Below are positions 25,546 to 34,298 of a stretch of DNA of 64,000 nucleotides, one piece after another. A program made the translations under genes and the position numbers. How positions within the stretch are numbered: position 1 is the first letter of the stretch; the number at the start of each line of letters is the position of its first letter. Origin of the DNA: JB111 sp049856175 (GTDB taxonomy: Bacteria; Actinomycetota; Actinomycetes; Actinomycetales; Actinomycetaceae). The stretch is from contig NZ_JBNDNA010000005.1 in NCBI RefSeq assembly GCF_049856175.1, positions 181,968 to 245,967 on the forward strand, given 5' to 3'. The notes beneath the pieces are model-generated. The model saw only the letters and a program-made list of their open reading frames with translations, had not been told where the DNA came from and searched no databases.

Positions 25546-26568
25546 CTACGGTCGGGGGATGTCGAAGTCCTCGGGGCTGTTCTCCGCGACTCCGGCGTCG
25601 AAGAGGGTCCAGGCGACGATCGACTGCAGCTCGGCGACCCGGTCACCGGAGTCGGCGCGGCCGATCGCCACCGGGTCCATGCCGTTCTCCGCGCAGAACT
25701 CGAGGAAGGCCTCGTCCTCCATCGCCGCGTCGAAGCCCTCGTCGAGCGCGGCGAGCACGCCCTCGTCGAGGCCCGTGGGAACAGCCAGTCCGGTGGTCTC
25801 GCCCATCGGCAGCGTGTCGCTGATCTCGGGAAGGGCGTCGGACAGCGTCGGGATGGTGATGTCGCCGTCGAGCGTGACCGGCTCGTCCGAGAGCGTCGCC
25901 AGGCCACGGAGGTCGCCCGCGATCAGCATGTCCTGCATCTCGACGAGGAGCTGCGGGGCGAAGTCGACCTCGCCCCCGAGCGCGGCGAGGATCGCCGGGT
26001 TGCCCCCGTCGTAGGGCACGTGCCGATACTCCACGCCGGCCGCCGTCGCGATGAGCTCGGCCGCGATGTGCCCCGCGCTGCCCGGGCCCGCCGTGCCCGC
26101 GGAGACCTCGCCCGGATTGCCCTCCATCGCCGCCAGGAGGTCCTCGATGGACTCGTAGGGCGAGTCAGCGGGCACCGCGATGATGTTCGGGGTGAACGTC
26201 GCCAGCCAGAAGTCCCAGTCAGACGGCATGGTCTCGAGCGTGCCCATCACCGGCATCGAGGTGAAGGCGAGCATGCCGTTGGCGAGCAGCGAGTACCCGT
26301 CCTGGCCGGCGTTCATCACCGTCTGCGTGCCGACCGACCCCGCGGCGCCGGGGCTGTTGGTCACGACGATCTCGTTGTCGTAGTGGCTGCCCATGGCCTC
26401 ACCGACCGTGCGGGCCGTGAGGTCCGTCGATCCGCCGGCGTTGAACGGCACCGTCACGTTGATGTCGCGCTCGGGGAAGTTCGCGCCCGGGTCGTCGTCG
26501 CCTGCGCAGCCCGCGGTCACGAGCGCCACGGCTGCGGCGCCGGCCATCACCTGGTTGATCCTTCGCAT
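25546..26568 (-). CDS. tctC: Tripartite tricarboxylate transporter solute receptor (TctC/Bug lipoprotein)
   Basis: A 340-residue extracytoplasmic receptor. The signal peptide ends in the lipobox VTAGC with C21 as the lipidation site. The mature part shows the Bug-family features INVTVPFNAGGSTDLTAR, VTNSPGAAGSVGTQTV and GPGSAGHIAAELIATAAG. AGGAGA precedes the ATG. It is the first structural gene after the LacI regulator, 11 bp from its stop. The receptor binds the substrate outside the cell and delivers it to TctAB. Confidence 0.93.
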   Translation of the reverse strand: MRRINQVMAGAAAVALVTAGCAGDDDPGANFPERDINVTVPFNAGGSTDLTARTVGEAMGSHYDNEIVVTNSPGAAGSVGTQTVMNAGQDGYSLLANGMLAFTSMPVMGTLETMPSDWDFWLATFTPNIIAVPADSPYESIEDLLAAMEGNPGEVSAGTAGPGSAGHIAAELIATAAGVEYRHVPYDGGNPAILAALGGEVDFAPQLLVEMQDMLIAGDLRGLATLSDEPVTLDGDITIPTLSDALPEISDTLPMGETTGLAVPTGLDEGVLAALDEGFDAAMEDEAFLEFCAENGMDPVAIGRADSGDRVAELQSIVAWTLFDAGVAENSPEDFDIPRP

Positions 26569-26579
26569 GTCGATCTCTC

Positions 26580-27608
26580 CTAGTCGGTTCGTATGTCGAT
26601 GACGGAGCTGCCCTCGTGGAGCCGGCAGCCGATGGTGGTCTGGGCGGGCTCGCCGCCGGATGACGAGAGCTCGCCGAGCATCTGCTCGGCGGCAGCACGA
26701 CCGACGTCGCCGGAGCGGGGGTCGACGAGGGTGAAGTCGTTCCTGCCGACCGTCGCCCAGTCGGGCGCGCCGATGATGACGACCGAGAGGTCCTGCCCGG
26801 GCGTGACGCCCTGGTCCCGAAGGAGGTCGATGCTGCCCCTGGCCGGCACGTTGTAGCCGAGGCACCAGGCGGTGACCTCGGGATGGTCGCGAAGCGTGCG
26901 CTCGGCGAGCTGGTACCCGCCCTCGACCGAGAACTCGCCGTCGAGGCTCAGCTCGGTCACACCGGTGCCCGCGGCGGCCTCGAGCCCGTCCCAGAAGCCT
27001 CGGCGACGGCTGTCGAGAGTGGCGAAGCCCGAGTCCCACCCGAGGAACGCCGCACGGGTGTGGCCCTTCCGGCCCAGGTGCTCGCCCAGCAGGTACCCGC
27101 TGCGGTAGTTGTCCGGGACTACCTCGCTGAAGGATCCGGTGATCCCCTGCAACGGACGGTCCACCAGCACGAGGGGGACGCCGATCTTGCGGATGAACTC
27201 GGTGTTCGTCGCGCCGGCGGTGGTCGGCGCGAGGATGAGACCGTCGACGCGCTGCTCGGCCATCTTGATGATGATGTCCCGCTCGCGGGTCGGGTCGTCG
27301 AACGTGTTGCTGATCGACAGGACGTACCCCTCGCGCTCGACCACCGACTCGATGGCGACCATGAGGTTGGTGAAGTGCTGGTTGGCGAACTGCGGGACCA
27401 GCACCGCGATGACACCCTGCCGCTTGCCCTGCAGGCTGCTCGCCGGGCTGCTCTTGATGTAGCCGGTCGCAGCGACCGCCGCCATGACCCGCTCGCGCAT
27501 GTCTGCGCTGATGAACCTGCCTTCCTTGCCGCTCAGCACGTACGAGACGGTGGCCGCGGTCGTGCCCGCCTCCCGTGCGACGTCCTTGAGCGTCGGATAG
27601 CGCCTCAT
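26580..27608 (-). CDS. LacI-family transcriptional regulator
   Basis: 342 residues. The N-terminal HTH is TLKDVAREAGTTAATVSYVL followed by the hinge helix (SPASSLQGKRQGVIAVLVPQ). A periplasmic-binding-protein-like sensor domain fills the rest (VDGLILAPTTAGATN, LVLVDRPLQG). It is first in the TTT/oxidoreductase cluster. A perfect 16-bp palindrome lies 95 bp upstream of its start, so it likely represses itself and the operon. The effector is probably the transported solute or a derivative. Confidence 0.93.
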   Translation of the reverse strand: MRRYPTLKDVAREAGTTAATVSYVLSGKEGRFISADMRERVMAAVAATGYIKSSPASSLQGKRQGVIAVLVPQFANQHFTNLMVAIESVVEREGYVLSISNTFDDPTRERDIIIKMAEQRVDGLILAPTTAGATNTEFIRKIGVPLVLVDRPLQGITGSFSEVVPDNYRSGYLLGEHLGRKGHTRAAFLGWDSGFATLDSRRRGFWDGLEAAAGTGVTELSLDGEFSVEGGYQLAERTLRDHPEVTAWCLGYNVPARGSIDLLRDQGVTPGQDLSVVIIGAPDWATVGRNDFTLVDPRSGDVGRAAAEQMLGELSSSGGEPAQTTIGCRLHEGSSVIDIRTD

Positions 27609-27702
27609 GCCGCCATCCCCGTCGTCCTCGAGCGCCGCGACAGTGCCGTTCGGGCCGTCGGCGCGCTCGTCCTGCAGTGGTCCACGTTGACCTCCGTACG
27701 AC

Positions 27703-27718
27703 AGGCAAACGTTTGCCT
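27703..27718. promoter_or_regulatory. LacI-type operator
   Basis: AGGCAAACGTTTGCCT is a perfect 16-bp palindrome with the central CG typical of LacI-family sites. It sits in the promoter region of the LacI gene and TTT operon. Confidence 0.8.
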
Positions 27719-27815
27719 ATCTGATGCACCGAGCATCGCGGAGGTCAGCTCCTGTTGTCAACCCCTCGACCGGGCCGGGCACGCGGGTGTGCCCCACCTC
27801 GGAGGGCCCCGGCAG

Positions 27816-28325
27816 CTACCCGACGACTCCGCGCAGCACAGCCTCGAGCCGGTCGAGCGCCTTGCCGGACGTGCGCTGCTTGATGAGCCCCTCGAGCCCG
27901 TGGGCCGTGAGAACCGCCTGTCGCGGGTGCCACTGGACCTGGATGACGGCCGTGTTCATGTTCATCGCGCCCGAGCCCATGAGACCGATGAGAGCCCGCC
28001 GGTCCTGGCGCAGCACCGCGCGCAGCTCGGCGGCCACGGCCGCCTCCCGCTCCGCCGTCGGGGGAATGGGCACGACGCGCTGCGAGCCGTAGACCTTCGT
28101 GAACAGCCGGGCACCCAGCCTGCCGCCGCTGCGGCCGCCGGAGCGTCCACCGACACTCCCGCCCAGGGATCCGGCGGCGGCGCCGCCGATCCCGCCGCCG
28201 ATGGCTCCGCCGACCGCTCCCCCGCGCGCGCCGAGGTCCGCGTTGGCCTCGACGAGGAGGTGCCTGACCTCCTCGGGGGTGAGGATCGGCGTCGGGTGGT
28301 CGCGGACGTCGGGGGCCCGGTTCAT
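27816..28325 (-). CDS. Glycine-rich hypothetical protein
   Basis: 169 residues from ATG 28325; a TTG at 28391 could extend it by 22 residues. After an N-terminal helix (LTPEEVRHLLVEANADL) comes a glycine-zipper-like tract of about 35 residues (GGAVGGAIGGGIGGAAAG and more). Then follows a globular-looking alpha/beta C-terminus (ALIGLMGSGAMNMNTAVIQV, HGLEGLIKQRTSGKALDRLE). There is no signal peptide. No family recognised. It lies 79 bp downstream of the permease at 28405, in the same direction. Confidence 0.65.
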   Translation of the reverse strand: MNRAPDVRDHPTPILTPEEVRHLLVEANADLGARGGAVGGAIGGGIGGAAAGSLGGSVGGRSGGRSGGRLGARLFTKVYGSQRVVPIPPTAEREAAVAAELRAVLRQDRRALIGLMGSGAMNMNTAVIQVQWHPRQAVLTAHGLEGLIKQRTSGKALDRLEAVLRGVVG

Positions 28326-28404
28326 GCGCGGCGGCCCGGCGTCGGGCCGTCCGCGGGTGGGACGGGCGAGCGGTGTCGTGGCACGGGCCAAGGCTAGCGG
28401 CCCG

Positions 28405-29370
28405 TCAGCGCACGAGCCGCGGCACGAGGCGGACGAGGGCCACCATGACGAGGAGCTCGACGAGCGTCTGCGTGACGACGACGATCGGGGCCACCTCGAA
28501 GCCGGCGGGGAGCGCGAGCGCGAGCGGGAGCACCACGAGCGAGTTGCGGGTGACCCCGGAGAACATGACGGCGCGCCGCCCGGGGACGTCGAGCCCGGCG
28601 GCCCGGCCCACCCAGGCGCCGACCGGGAGCATGACGGCGGCGAAGGCGACGTAGACCGGGACCACGAGCGGAAGCGCGCCGAGCTCTCCGCGGACGGCCG
28701 CGATCTGGGAGGTCACGACGACGCCGAGCGTGAGCATCATCAGCGGCACCATCGCGCTCGCCACTGCGCTCGACCAGGCCGCGGCCGCGCTCGCGCGGGC
28801 GGCGATCGCCTGGGTGAGCGCGGCGGCGGCGAGCGGGAGGGCGATGAGGACGCCGAACGCGCGGACGAACGGGGTCAGGTCGACCGCGGCGACGGCGTCG
28901 GGGCCGGCGAGCAGCCACAGGTAGGCGGGCAGCAGCGCCATCTGCGCGAGCATGAGGAGCGGGGCCACCGCGAGCAGCCGGTCGTGCGCGCCGCCGGCGA
29001 GGCCCGTGAAGACGATGACGTAGTCCACGCACGGGGTGAGCAGCACGAGCAGGACGCCGACGAGCAGCGCCCGGTCGTGCGCGACGACCCGCGAGAGCAC
29101 GGCGACCACCACCGGCACGAGAAGGAAGTTCACCGCGAGCACGACGACGACGAACCGCACGTCCTGCACCGCCCCGCCGATCCGGGCGAACGGCACGCCC
29201 AGGAACGTCGCGTAGAGCAGCAGCGCGATCGCGGGGTCGACCGCGTGGCGCACCGCCCCCGCCGTACCCGGGACGAGGAGGCCGACCGCGGCACCGAGCG
29301 CCAGCGCTACCAGGTAGAGCGGCACCTGGTGGCGCTCCATCCCCTCGACGACCCTGCGCATGCCGTCCAT
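28405..29370 (-). CDS. BASS/ACR3-like membrane transporter
   Basis: A 321-residue permease with about ten helices. The loop TPCVDYVIVFTGLAGGAHDR, with the proline-cysteine pair in the unwound helix, and the later VFSG/FSGVTRNSLVVLPL resemble arsenite-ACR3 and bile-acid:sodium symporter (BASS) proteins. No arsR or arsC gene is adjacent, so arsenite export is not established and organic-anion transport is equally possible. Alternative starts exist at 29361 and 29340. Confidence 0.75.
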   Translation of the reverse strand: MDGMRRVVEGMERHQVPLYLVALALGAAVGLLVPGTAGAVRHAVDPAIALLLYATFLGVPFARIGGAVQDVRFVVVVLAVNFLLVPVVVAVLSRVVAHDRALLVGVLLVLLTPCVDYVIVFTGLAGGAHDRLLAVAPLLMLAQMALLPAYLWLLAGPDAVAAVDLTPFVRAFGVLIALPLAAAALTQAIAARASAAAAWSSAVASAMVPLMMLTLGVVVTSQIAAVRGELGALPLVVPVYVAFAAVMLPVGAWVGRAAGLDVPGRRAVMFSGVTRNSLVVLPLALALPAGFEVAPIVVVTQTLVELLVMVALVRLVPRLVR

Positions 29371-29436
29371 CCTCTCGCGGGCATCCCGCCCGGTCCGGGT
29401 GATCTCCTCCGCACGTGACGCCCACGCGGGTCGCGG

Positions 29437-29450
29437 TTAGGCTGGCCTAA
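29437..29450. promoter_or_regulatory. Iron box (IdeR/DmdR-type) candidate
   Basis: TTAGGC-TG-GCCTAA is a near-perfect match to the inner part of the actinobacterial iron box TTAGGTTAGGCTAACCTAA. It lies about 60 bp upstream of the siderophore-interacting protein gene, so iron-dependent repression is expected. Confidence 0.75.
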
Positions 29451-29508
29451 GTTGCCGTGCCCCGCGCAACGTGCGCGTTCGGGCAGGCCCCCGAGCCGAA
29501 AGGTGCAC

Positions 29509-30342
29509 ATGACTGCCCCCACAGAGCGTCCCCGTCGTCCGAAGCGGCCCCAGATCGTCCTCGAGGTGCTCGAGCAGATCCAGCTCACGCCGCACATGGT
29601 GCGCATCGTCGCCGGCGGGCCGGGGATCTCCGCGGTCGAGGACGCCGGCCGCACCGACGCCTACACGAAGATGCTGTTCCCCCACCCGGACACCGACCTC
29701 ACGCCGCCGTACGACATGGAGGCGCTCCGCGAGGAGCTCCCGATCGAGCAGATGCCCGCGCGGCGCACCTACTCGATCCGGCGTTTCGACCTGGACGCCG
29801 GCCAGATCTGGATCGACTTCGTCGTGCACGGCGACCGGGGCGTCGCGGGGCCCTGGGCGACGGCGGCACGGCCCGGGGAGGCGGTGGTCCTCGGCGGGAT
29901 CGGCGGCGGCTACTCCCCCGACCCCGACGCCGACTGGCACCTGCTCGCCGGCGACGACTCGGCCCTGCCGGCGATCGCCGCCGCCCTCGAGGCGATGCCG
30001 CGCGACGCCGTGGGCGTCGCCCACATCGAGGTCGACTCGGCCGCCGACCACCAGGAGATCGACGGACCGGACGGCATCGAGGTGCGGTGGTTGCACCGCG
30101 ACGGCGCCGAGCCCGGCACCACCTCCCTGCTCACCGACGCCGTGCGCGAGACACCGTGGCGGGACGGGCGAGTCCAGGTCTTCGCACACGGCGAGCGCAG
30201 CGCGATGAAGTCGCTGCGGCCGTACCTCACGGACGACCGGGCGCTCGATCGCGCCCAGCTGTCGATCTCCGCGTACTGGGCCCACGGCCGGATCGAGGAC
30301 GCGTTCCAGCAGGAGAAGCGCGAGGACGTCGGGCGGATCTGA
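29509..30342 (+). CDS. Siderophore-interacting protein (FAD-dependent ferric-siderophore reductase)
   Basis: A 277-residue cytoplasmic reductase of the SIP / ViuB family. The FAD-binding beta-barrel contains the motif RRTYSIRRFD (about 84-93) and FVVHGDRGVAGPWATAA, and the C-terminal SIP domain ends in SAYWAHGRIEDAF, the conserved YWxxG signature. The enzyme releases iron from imported siderophores by reduction. A start ATG with AAAGG lies upstream, and an iron box lies in the promoter (29437-29450). No siderophore transporter is adjacent. Confidence 0.92.
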   Translation: MTAPTERPRRPKRPQIVLEVLEQIQLTPHMVRIVAGGPGISAVEDAGRTDAYTKMLFPHPDTDLTPPYDMEALREELPIEQMPARRTYSIRRFDLDAGQIWIDFVVHGDRGVAGPWATAARPGEAVVLGGIGGGYSPDPDADWHLLAGDDSALPAIAAALEAMPRDAVGVAHIEVDSAADHQEIDGPDGIEVRWLHRDGAEPGTTSLLTDAVRETPWRDGRVQVFAHGERSAMKSLRPYLTDDRALDRAQLSISAYWAHGRIEDAFQQEKREDVGRI

Positions 30343-30370
30343 CGCGGACGGCGTAGGCCGGCGGACCGAA

Positions 30371-30468
30371 TCGCGCTCACTCGTCGAGCGGAAGTTCGCT
30401 CACCGGTCAGCCGTGGTGGGGCCCGTCGGGCAGGTTCGCGCTCACTCATCGAGCAGAAGTCCGCTCAC
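30371..30468. repeat. 33-bp direct repeat, two copies 65 bp apart
   Basis: Copies at 30371-30403 and 30436-30468 match at 30 of 33 positions. Each contains CGCTCACTC-RTCGAGC, able to form a small hairpin, and ends with CGCTCAC. A shorter related copy continues at 30462-30480. The second and third copies overlap the end of the AraC-family gene. Confidence 0.85.
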
Positions 30469-31274
30469 TCGCCGGAGCGGGTGCGGCGGTACTCGCTCGG
30501 CGTGAGGCCAAGGACCGTGCGGAAGTCGGCGCTGAGGTGTGCGTGGTCGGCGTACCCGAGGTCGGCGGCGACGTCCGCGATGCCGAGGCCCGGCTCCTCC
30601 CGCAGCCGGCGGGCGGCCTCCTGCAGCCGGTATCGCCGCACGATCGCCAGCGGCGGCAGGCCCACGTACCTGCGCGCGACGCGCTGGACCGCCCGCACAC
30701 TCAGCCCCAGCTGCTCGGCGACCTGCTCGACCCGGACGACGTCGGGGTCGGTCGCGACGAGGTCCTCCATCGCGTTGGCGGTGCGACCTGCCGCGTCAGG
30801 CGGCGGCAGGTGGGCGCCCACCCAGTCGGCGAGCGCCGCGACCGCCCGGTACCGGCCGGCGTCCTCATCGGGGTCCGCCATCGCCTCGACGACCTCGGCG
30901 TACAGCTCCCTCAGTCCCCGCCCGGCGAGGTCGAGGTCGGCCTCGACGTCGCGCAGGGTCCGCGGGTCGTCCGCGAGGGCGGCGAGCCCGGCCGGCCGCA
31001 GCAGCGCGCCGACCGCCCAGCCGGTACCGACGAGGTCGCGGTGCGAGACCCCCGTCGTCGGGCCGGCGAGGGTGACGCCGTCGGGCCCCACCACCAGGTT
31101 GGACGCGGGGTACGGGAGGATCCGCTGGCGGGAGACCCGCCCGGCGGACAAGCGCCAGCGCGGCACCCAGAACCAGCGCACGCGGTCCCCGAGGTCGGCG
31201 GGCACGGGTGCGCGGTGGAAGGTCGGGAGCCGCGCGGGGTAGAGGATCCCGCGCCCGTCCGTCAGGTCGGTCAC
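30465..31274 (-). CDS. AraC-family regulator with DUF6597-like sensor domain
   Basis: 269 residues. The N-terminal 110 residues form a sensor-like domain (LPYPASNLVVGPDGVTLAGP, AVGALLRPAGLAAL) of the DUF6597 type. The C-terminal AraC double HTH begins near residue 165 (VRVEQVAEQLGLSVRAVQRV, then GIADVAADLGYADHAHLSAD). The start is GTG at 31274. It is divergent from the VOC-family gene with 71 bp between, a common pairing; it probably regulates that gene. The stop lies inside a direct repeat. Confidence 0.88.
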   Translation of the reverse strand: MTDLTDGRGILYPARLPTFHRAPVPADLGDRVRWFWVPRWRLSAGRVSRQRILPYPASNLVVGPDGVTLAGPTTGVSHRDLVGTGWAVGALLRPAGLAALADDPRTLRDVEADLDLAGRGLRELYAEVVEAMADPDEDAGRYRAVAALADWVGAHLPPPDAAGRTANAMEDLVATDPDVVRVEQVAEQLGLSVRAVQRVARRYVGLPPLAIVRRYRLQEAARRLREEPGLGIADVAADLGYADHAHLSADFRTVLGLTPSEYRRTRSGE

Positions 31275-31345
31275 CGTGCCCCCCGCCTCCGGCGTCGTCG
31301 CGAATCTCCAAGCCGCACCCGTCCACGTGAACCTAGCGTCGCCCC

Positions 31346-31894
31346 GTGACCACCGAGCAGACCACGCCCACGACGACCGAGAACGACGCGCCGCGCCTCG
31401 GGGTGAGCGGCGAGCACACCACGGACGGCGTCCCGCACGGCTCGACGAGCCTCACGCCCTTCCTCGCGGTGCCCCGCGCCGGCGCGGCCGTCGAGTTCTA
31501 CCGCGACGTGCTCAGTGCGCGCGTCGTCGACGTCACCGAGATGGGCGGTGTGGTCGTCCACGCCGAGCTCGACCTCGGCGACGGGCGCCTTCAGATCGGC
31601 GAACCCAGCCCGGAGTTCGGCCTCGTCCCGCCGCCCGAGGGCGACGCTGCCTGCTACTCGCTCGGCTACTTCTGCGCGGACGCCGACGCGGTCGTCGCGC
31701 GCGCAGAGGCTGCCGGCGCGCGGGTCCGCGAGCCGCTGGCCACGTTCGTCTCCGGCGACCGGTACGCCTCGATCCTCGACCCGTTCGGCGTGCGCTGGAC
31801 GATCATGAGCCGGGTCGAGGACCTCTCCGAGGAGGAGAGCGCGCGCCGCGTGGCCGCGTGGGCGGCGGAGCAGCAGGCCGCCGCACTGGCCTGA
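31346..31894 (+). CDS. VOC-family (glyoxalase/PhnB-like) protein
   Basis: 182 residues; the first 30 are Thr-rich and disordered. The core has paired beta-alpha-beta modules, with TPFLAVPRAGAAVEFYRDVL (about 37-56), YFCADADAVVARAEAAGARV and the closing DPFGVRWTIMSRVEDLSEEE typical of PhnB/YdeP-type proteins. The metal ligands expected of glyoxalase I are incomplete, so a non-glyoxalase activity is more likely. The start is GTG. It is divergent from the AraC regulator. Confidence 0.85.
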   Translation: MTTEQTTPTTTENDAPRLGVSGEHTTDGVPHGSTSLTPFLAVPRAGAAVEFYRDVLSARVVDVTEMGGVVVHAELDLGDGRLQIGEPSPEFGLVPPPEGDAACYSLGYFCADADAVVARAEAAGARVREPLATFVSGDRYASILDPFGVRWTIMSRVEDLSEEESARRVAAWAAEQQAAALA

Positions 31895-31978
31895 GGTCGG
31901 ACCCGCGCCCTCCCCGACGACGGGCGGTGACACGGAATGCGGTACCCGCGCGCGCCGCCCGGGTGTCAGACTGGGGCC

Positions 31979-32161
31979 ATGCAGGGACGCAGCACACTCG
32001 TCACGGTGCTCATCGTCGTCGTCTTCATGGTCGCGGCCTGGTGGCTGGTGGGCTGGTTGTTCCAGGCGGTGTGGTTCCTCGTGCGGCTCGCAGTCGTCGC
32101 GGTCGTCGCACTGGTGCTCTACGTGCTCGTCAGCCGCTGGCTGGCACGCCGCGGCGACTGA
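31979..32161 (+). CDS. Small membrane protein (60 aa)
   Basis: Two hydrophobic helices (VLIVVVFMVAAWWLVGWLF and LAVVAVVALVLYVLVSRWL) separated by one arginine, ending LARRGD. The ATG at 31979 starts just before the first helix. It lies 11 bp before the methyltransferase ATG, in the same direction. No known family; a membrane anchor or regulator role is speculative. Confidence 0.7.
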   Translation: MQGRSTLVTVLIVVVFMVAAWWLVGWLFQAVWFLVRLAVVAVVALVLYVLVSRWLARRGD

Positions 32162-32172
32162 TCGCGAGCACC

Positions 32173-32835
32173 ATGGACGCACACGCCGCCGGGCACGAGC
32201 ACGTCGACCCGCACGCCGACCCGCTCGAGCACTGGGAACGGCGCTACTCGGAGTCGGACCGCATCTGGTCGGGCCGGCCCAACGCGACCCTCGTCGACGT
32301 CGCCGCTGACCTGCCGCGCGGGCGCGCACTCGACCTGGGGTGCGGCGAGGGGGCAGACGTCATCTGGCTGGCGCAGCAGGGGTGGACGGCCACGGGTGTC
32401 GACCTGTCCTCCGTGGCGGTCGGCCGGGCCCGGGCCGCGGCCGCGGATCTCGACCTCCCGACCGGATCGGCGAGGTTCGTCGCCGCCGACCTCGGCACCT
32501 GGGACCTCGACGGCGGCCCGTGGGACCTCGTCACGGCAAGCTTCCTGCACTCGACCATCGAGCTGCCCCGCACTCAGATCCTGCGCCGCGCGGCGGACGA
32601 GGTCGCGGCGGGCGGCCACCTGCTCGTCATCACCCATGCGGCCCCGCCACCCTGGGCGGACGCCGCGATGCACGAGTACCGCTTCACCACCCCGGAGGAG
32701 GACGCCGCCGAGCTGGCTCTTCCCGCCGGCGACTGGAAGACCGTCCGCGCCGAGGTCCGCCGGCGCGCCACCACCTCCCCCGACGGCGAGGATGCCGACC
32801 TCGACGACGGCGTGCTGCTGCTCCGCCGCAGGTAG
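32173..32835 (+). CDS. Class I SAM-dependent methyltransferase
   Basis: 220 residues. The N-terminal lid (DPLEHWERRYSESDRIWSGR) is the form seen in TehB/thiopurine-type methyltransferases. Motif I is ALDLGCGEGADVIWLAQQG (about 52-70), motif II ATGVDLSSVAVG, and the active-site region DLVTASFLHSTIELPR. The target is unknown, though relatives act on metalloids or thiols. Starts at ATG 32173, shortly after the small membrane protein gene. Confidence 0.88.
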   Translation: MDAHAAGHEHVDPHADPLEHWERRYSESDRIWSGRPNATLVDVAADLPRGRALDLGCGEGADVIWLAQQGWTATGVDLSSVAVGRARAAAADLDLPTGSARFVAADLGTWDLDGGPWDLVTASFLHSTIELPRTQILRRAADEVAAGGHLLVITHAAPPPWADAAMHEYRFTTPEEDAAELALPAGDWKTVRAEVRRRATTSPDGEDADLDDGVLLLRRR

Positions 32836-32912
32836 CCGCCGGGCCACCCTGTCCTGTACCCGCCCGGCCGGGCCGTCCGCCCCGGCGGTTCGTGATCGCG
32901 GAGGGCACCTGG

Positions 32913-34274
32913 TCAGGCCACGACGTCGTCGTGCTCGATCTCGTGCGCGGCGACGAGACGGCTGCTGATCCGCGTGGCCACGTAGGCGACGACGACCAGG
33001 GCGAGGACGACCGTCCCGACGAACACCGCCGGCAGGCCCCACAGCTCACCCACGAGGCCACCGGCGAGCGCCCCGAGCGGCATGAGGCCGTAGCCGATCA
33101 TGCCTCCGGCACCGCCGACCCGGCCGAGCGCATCGGCGGGGATCAGTCTCTGCCGGAGGGTACGGGTGACGACGTTGCCGATCATGTTGAGCAGGCCGAC
33201 GACGACCAGGGCGATGCCGATCGCCCACGGCTCGGGCACGAGGACCGGCACCAGGAGTGCTCCGAACTGGATCGCCCAGGACCCGATGAGGACCGGCACC
33301 TCGGGCAGCCACCGCGAGACGTGCTCGGCGAGGAACGACCCGACGATCGCTCCGACCGCGAGGAGCGCGGCGAGCATGGCGTAGCGCTCCGGCGTCATGC
33401 CGACCGCCGACTCGGCGCCGACCATCCACAGGACGAACACCGCGAAGTAGGCGGTGCTCGCAAAGTTGAGCACCGACTGAGCGATCAGCAGCGGCCGGAG
33501 CACCGGGTGCCGGACCTGGAGGCGCAGACCCTCCAGCACCTGCTGCAGGCGGCCGCCGACCGGCTCCGTCGGCGCCGATCGCCGGGGTCGGAAGTCTCCA
33601 CGCATGCCCAGCCCGAGGACGAGCAGGAACGCCAGGCCGAGTGCGACCGGTATGCCGAAGACCCAGCCTGCGCCGGCCGCCACGAGGAACCCGGCGACCG
33701 GGGCGCCGAGGAAGTTCGTGCCGATCTGCTCCAGGCCCATCACCCGGCCGTTGGCAGCGGTCAGCCGCGAGCGCGGGACCAGCTGCGGCACGATCGAGGA
33801 TCCGGCGAGGTCGACGAAGACCTGCGTGACGCCGTACAGACCGACCCCGGCCACCAGCAGCGGGATCGACAGGTTGTCCGTGACGGCGAGCGCCGCGAGC
33901 CCGGCGACGACCGCCAGCCGCGCGGCACCGCCGACGAGCTGGACGTGGCGCCGGTCCGAGCGGTCGACGACGACGCCGGCAACCATCCCGAGCAGCAGCC
34001 AGGGCAGCCAGAAGGCGACCTGGATGAGCGAGATCTGTCCCGGGGAACGTGTGAGCGTGATGGCGACGAGCGGGACGCCGACGAGGATGAGGCCGTCGGC
34101 GAGGTTGGCGATCCCGACACCCGTGAGATGGACGGCGAATCGTCGACCGAGCGGCTCGCGCACCGTGGCAGCGATCGCAGGGACCGGTCCGTCGACGCCG
34201 CGTTCAGCCGTCCCTCCCGCGACGGTCGCGTCGACATCGTGCGCGGGTGGTGCCGTGGTGTCTCGCGTCGTCAT
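32913..34274 (-). CDS. MFS transporter (DHA3-like)
   Basis: A 453-residue permease with 12 predicted helices. Motif A-like sequence VVDRSDRRHVQLVGG lies between helices 2 and 3. The overall pattern resembles the EntS/DHA3 group of exporters. The first 45 residues are polar and disordered. It is divergent from the winged-helix regulator at 34345 across a 70-bp gap with a palindrome, the usual arrangement for a regulator-controlled efflux pump. Confidence 0.88.
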   Translation of the reverse strand: MTTRDTTAPPAHDVDATVAGGTAERGVDGPVPAIAATVREPLGRRFAVHLTGVGIANLADGLILVGVPLVAITLTRSPGQISLIQVAFWLPWLLLGMVAGVVVDRSDRRHVQLVGGAARLAVVAGLAALAVTDNLSIPLLVAGVGLYGVTQVFVDLAGSSIVPQLVPRSRLTAANGRVMGLEQIGTNFLGAPVAGFLVAAGAGWVFGIPVALGLAFLLVLGLGMRGDFRPRRSAPTEPVGGRLQQVLEGLRLQVRHPVLRPLLIAQSVLNFASTAYFAVFVLWMVGAESAVGMTPERYAMLAALLAVGAIVGSFLAEHVSRWLPEVPVLIGSWAIQFGALLVPVLVPEPWAIGIALVVVGLLNMIGNVVTRTLRQRLIPADALGRVGGAGGMIGYGLMPLGALAGGLVGELWGLPAVFVGTVVLALVVVAYVATRISSRLVAAHEIEHDDVVA

Positions 34275-34298
34275 GTCGGTTCTCCCCTAGAGTTGTTA

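Noticed and set aside
28405..29370. Arsenite exporter of an ars operon
   Set aside because: No arsR, arsC or related gene is adjacent, so only the broader BASS/ACR3-like label is given.
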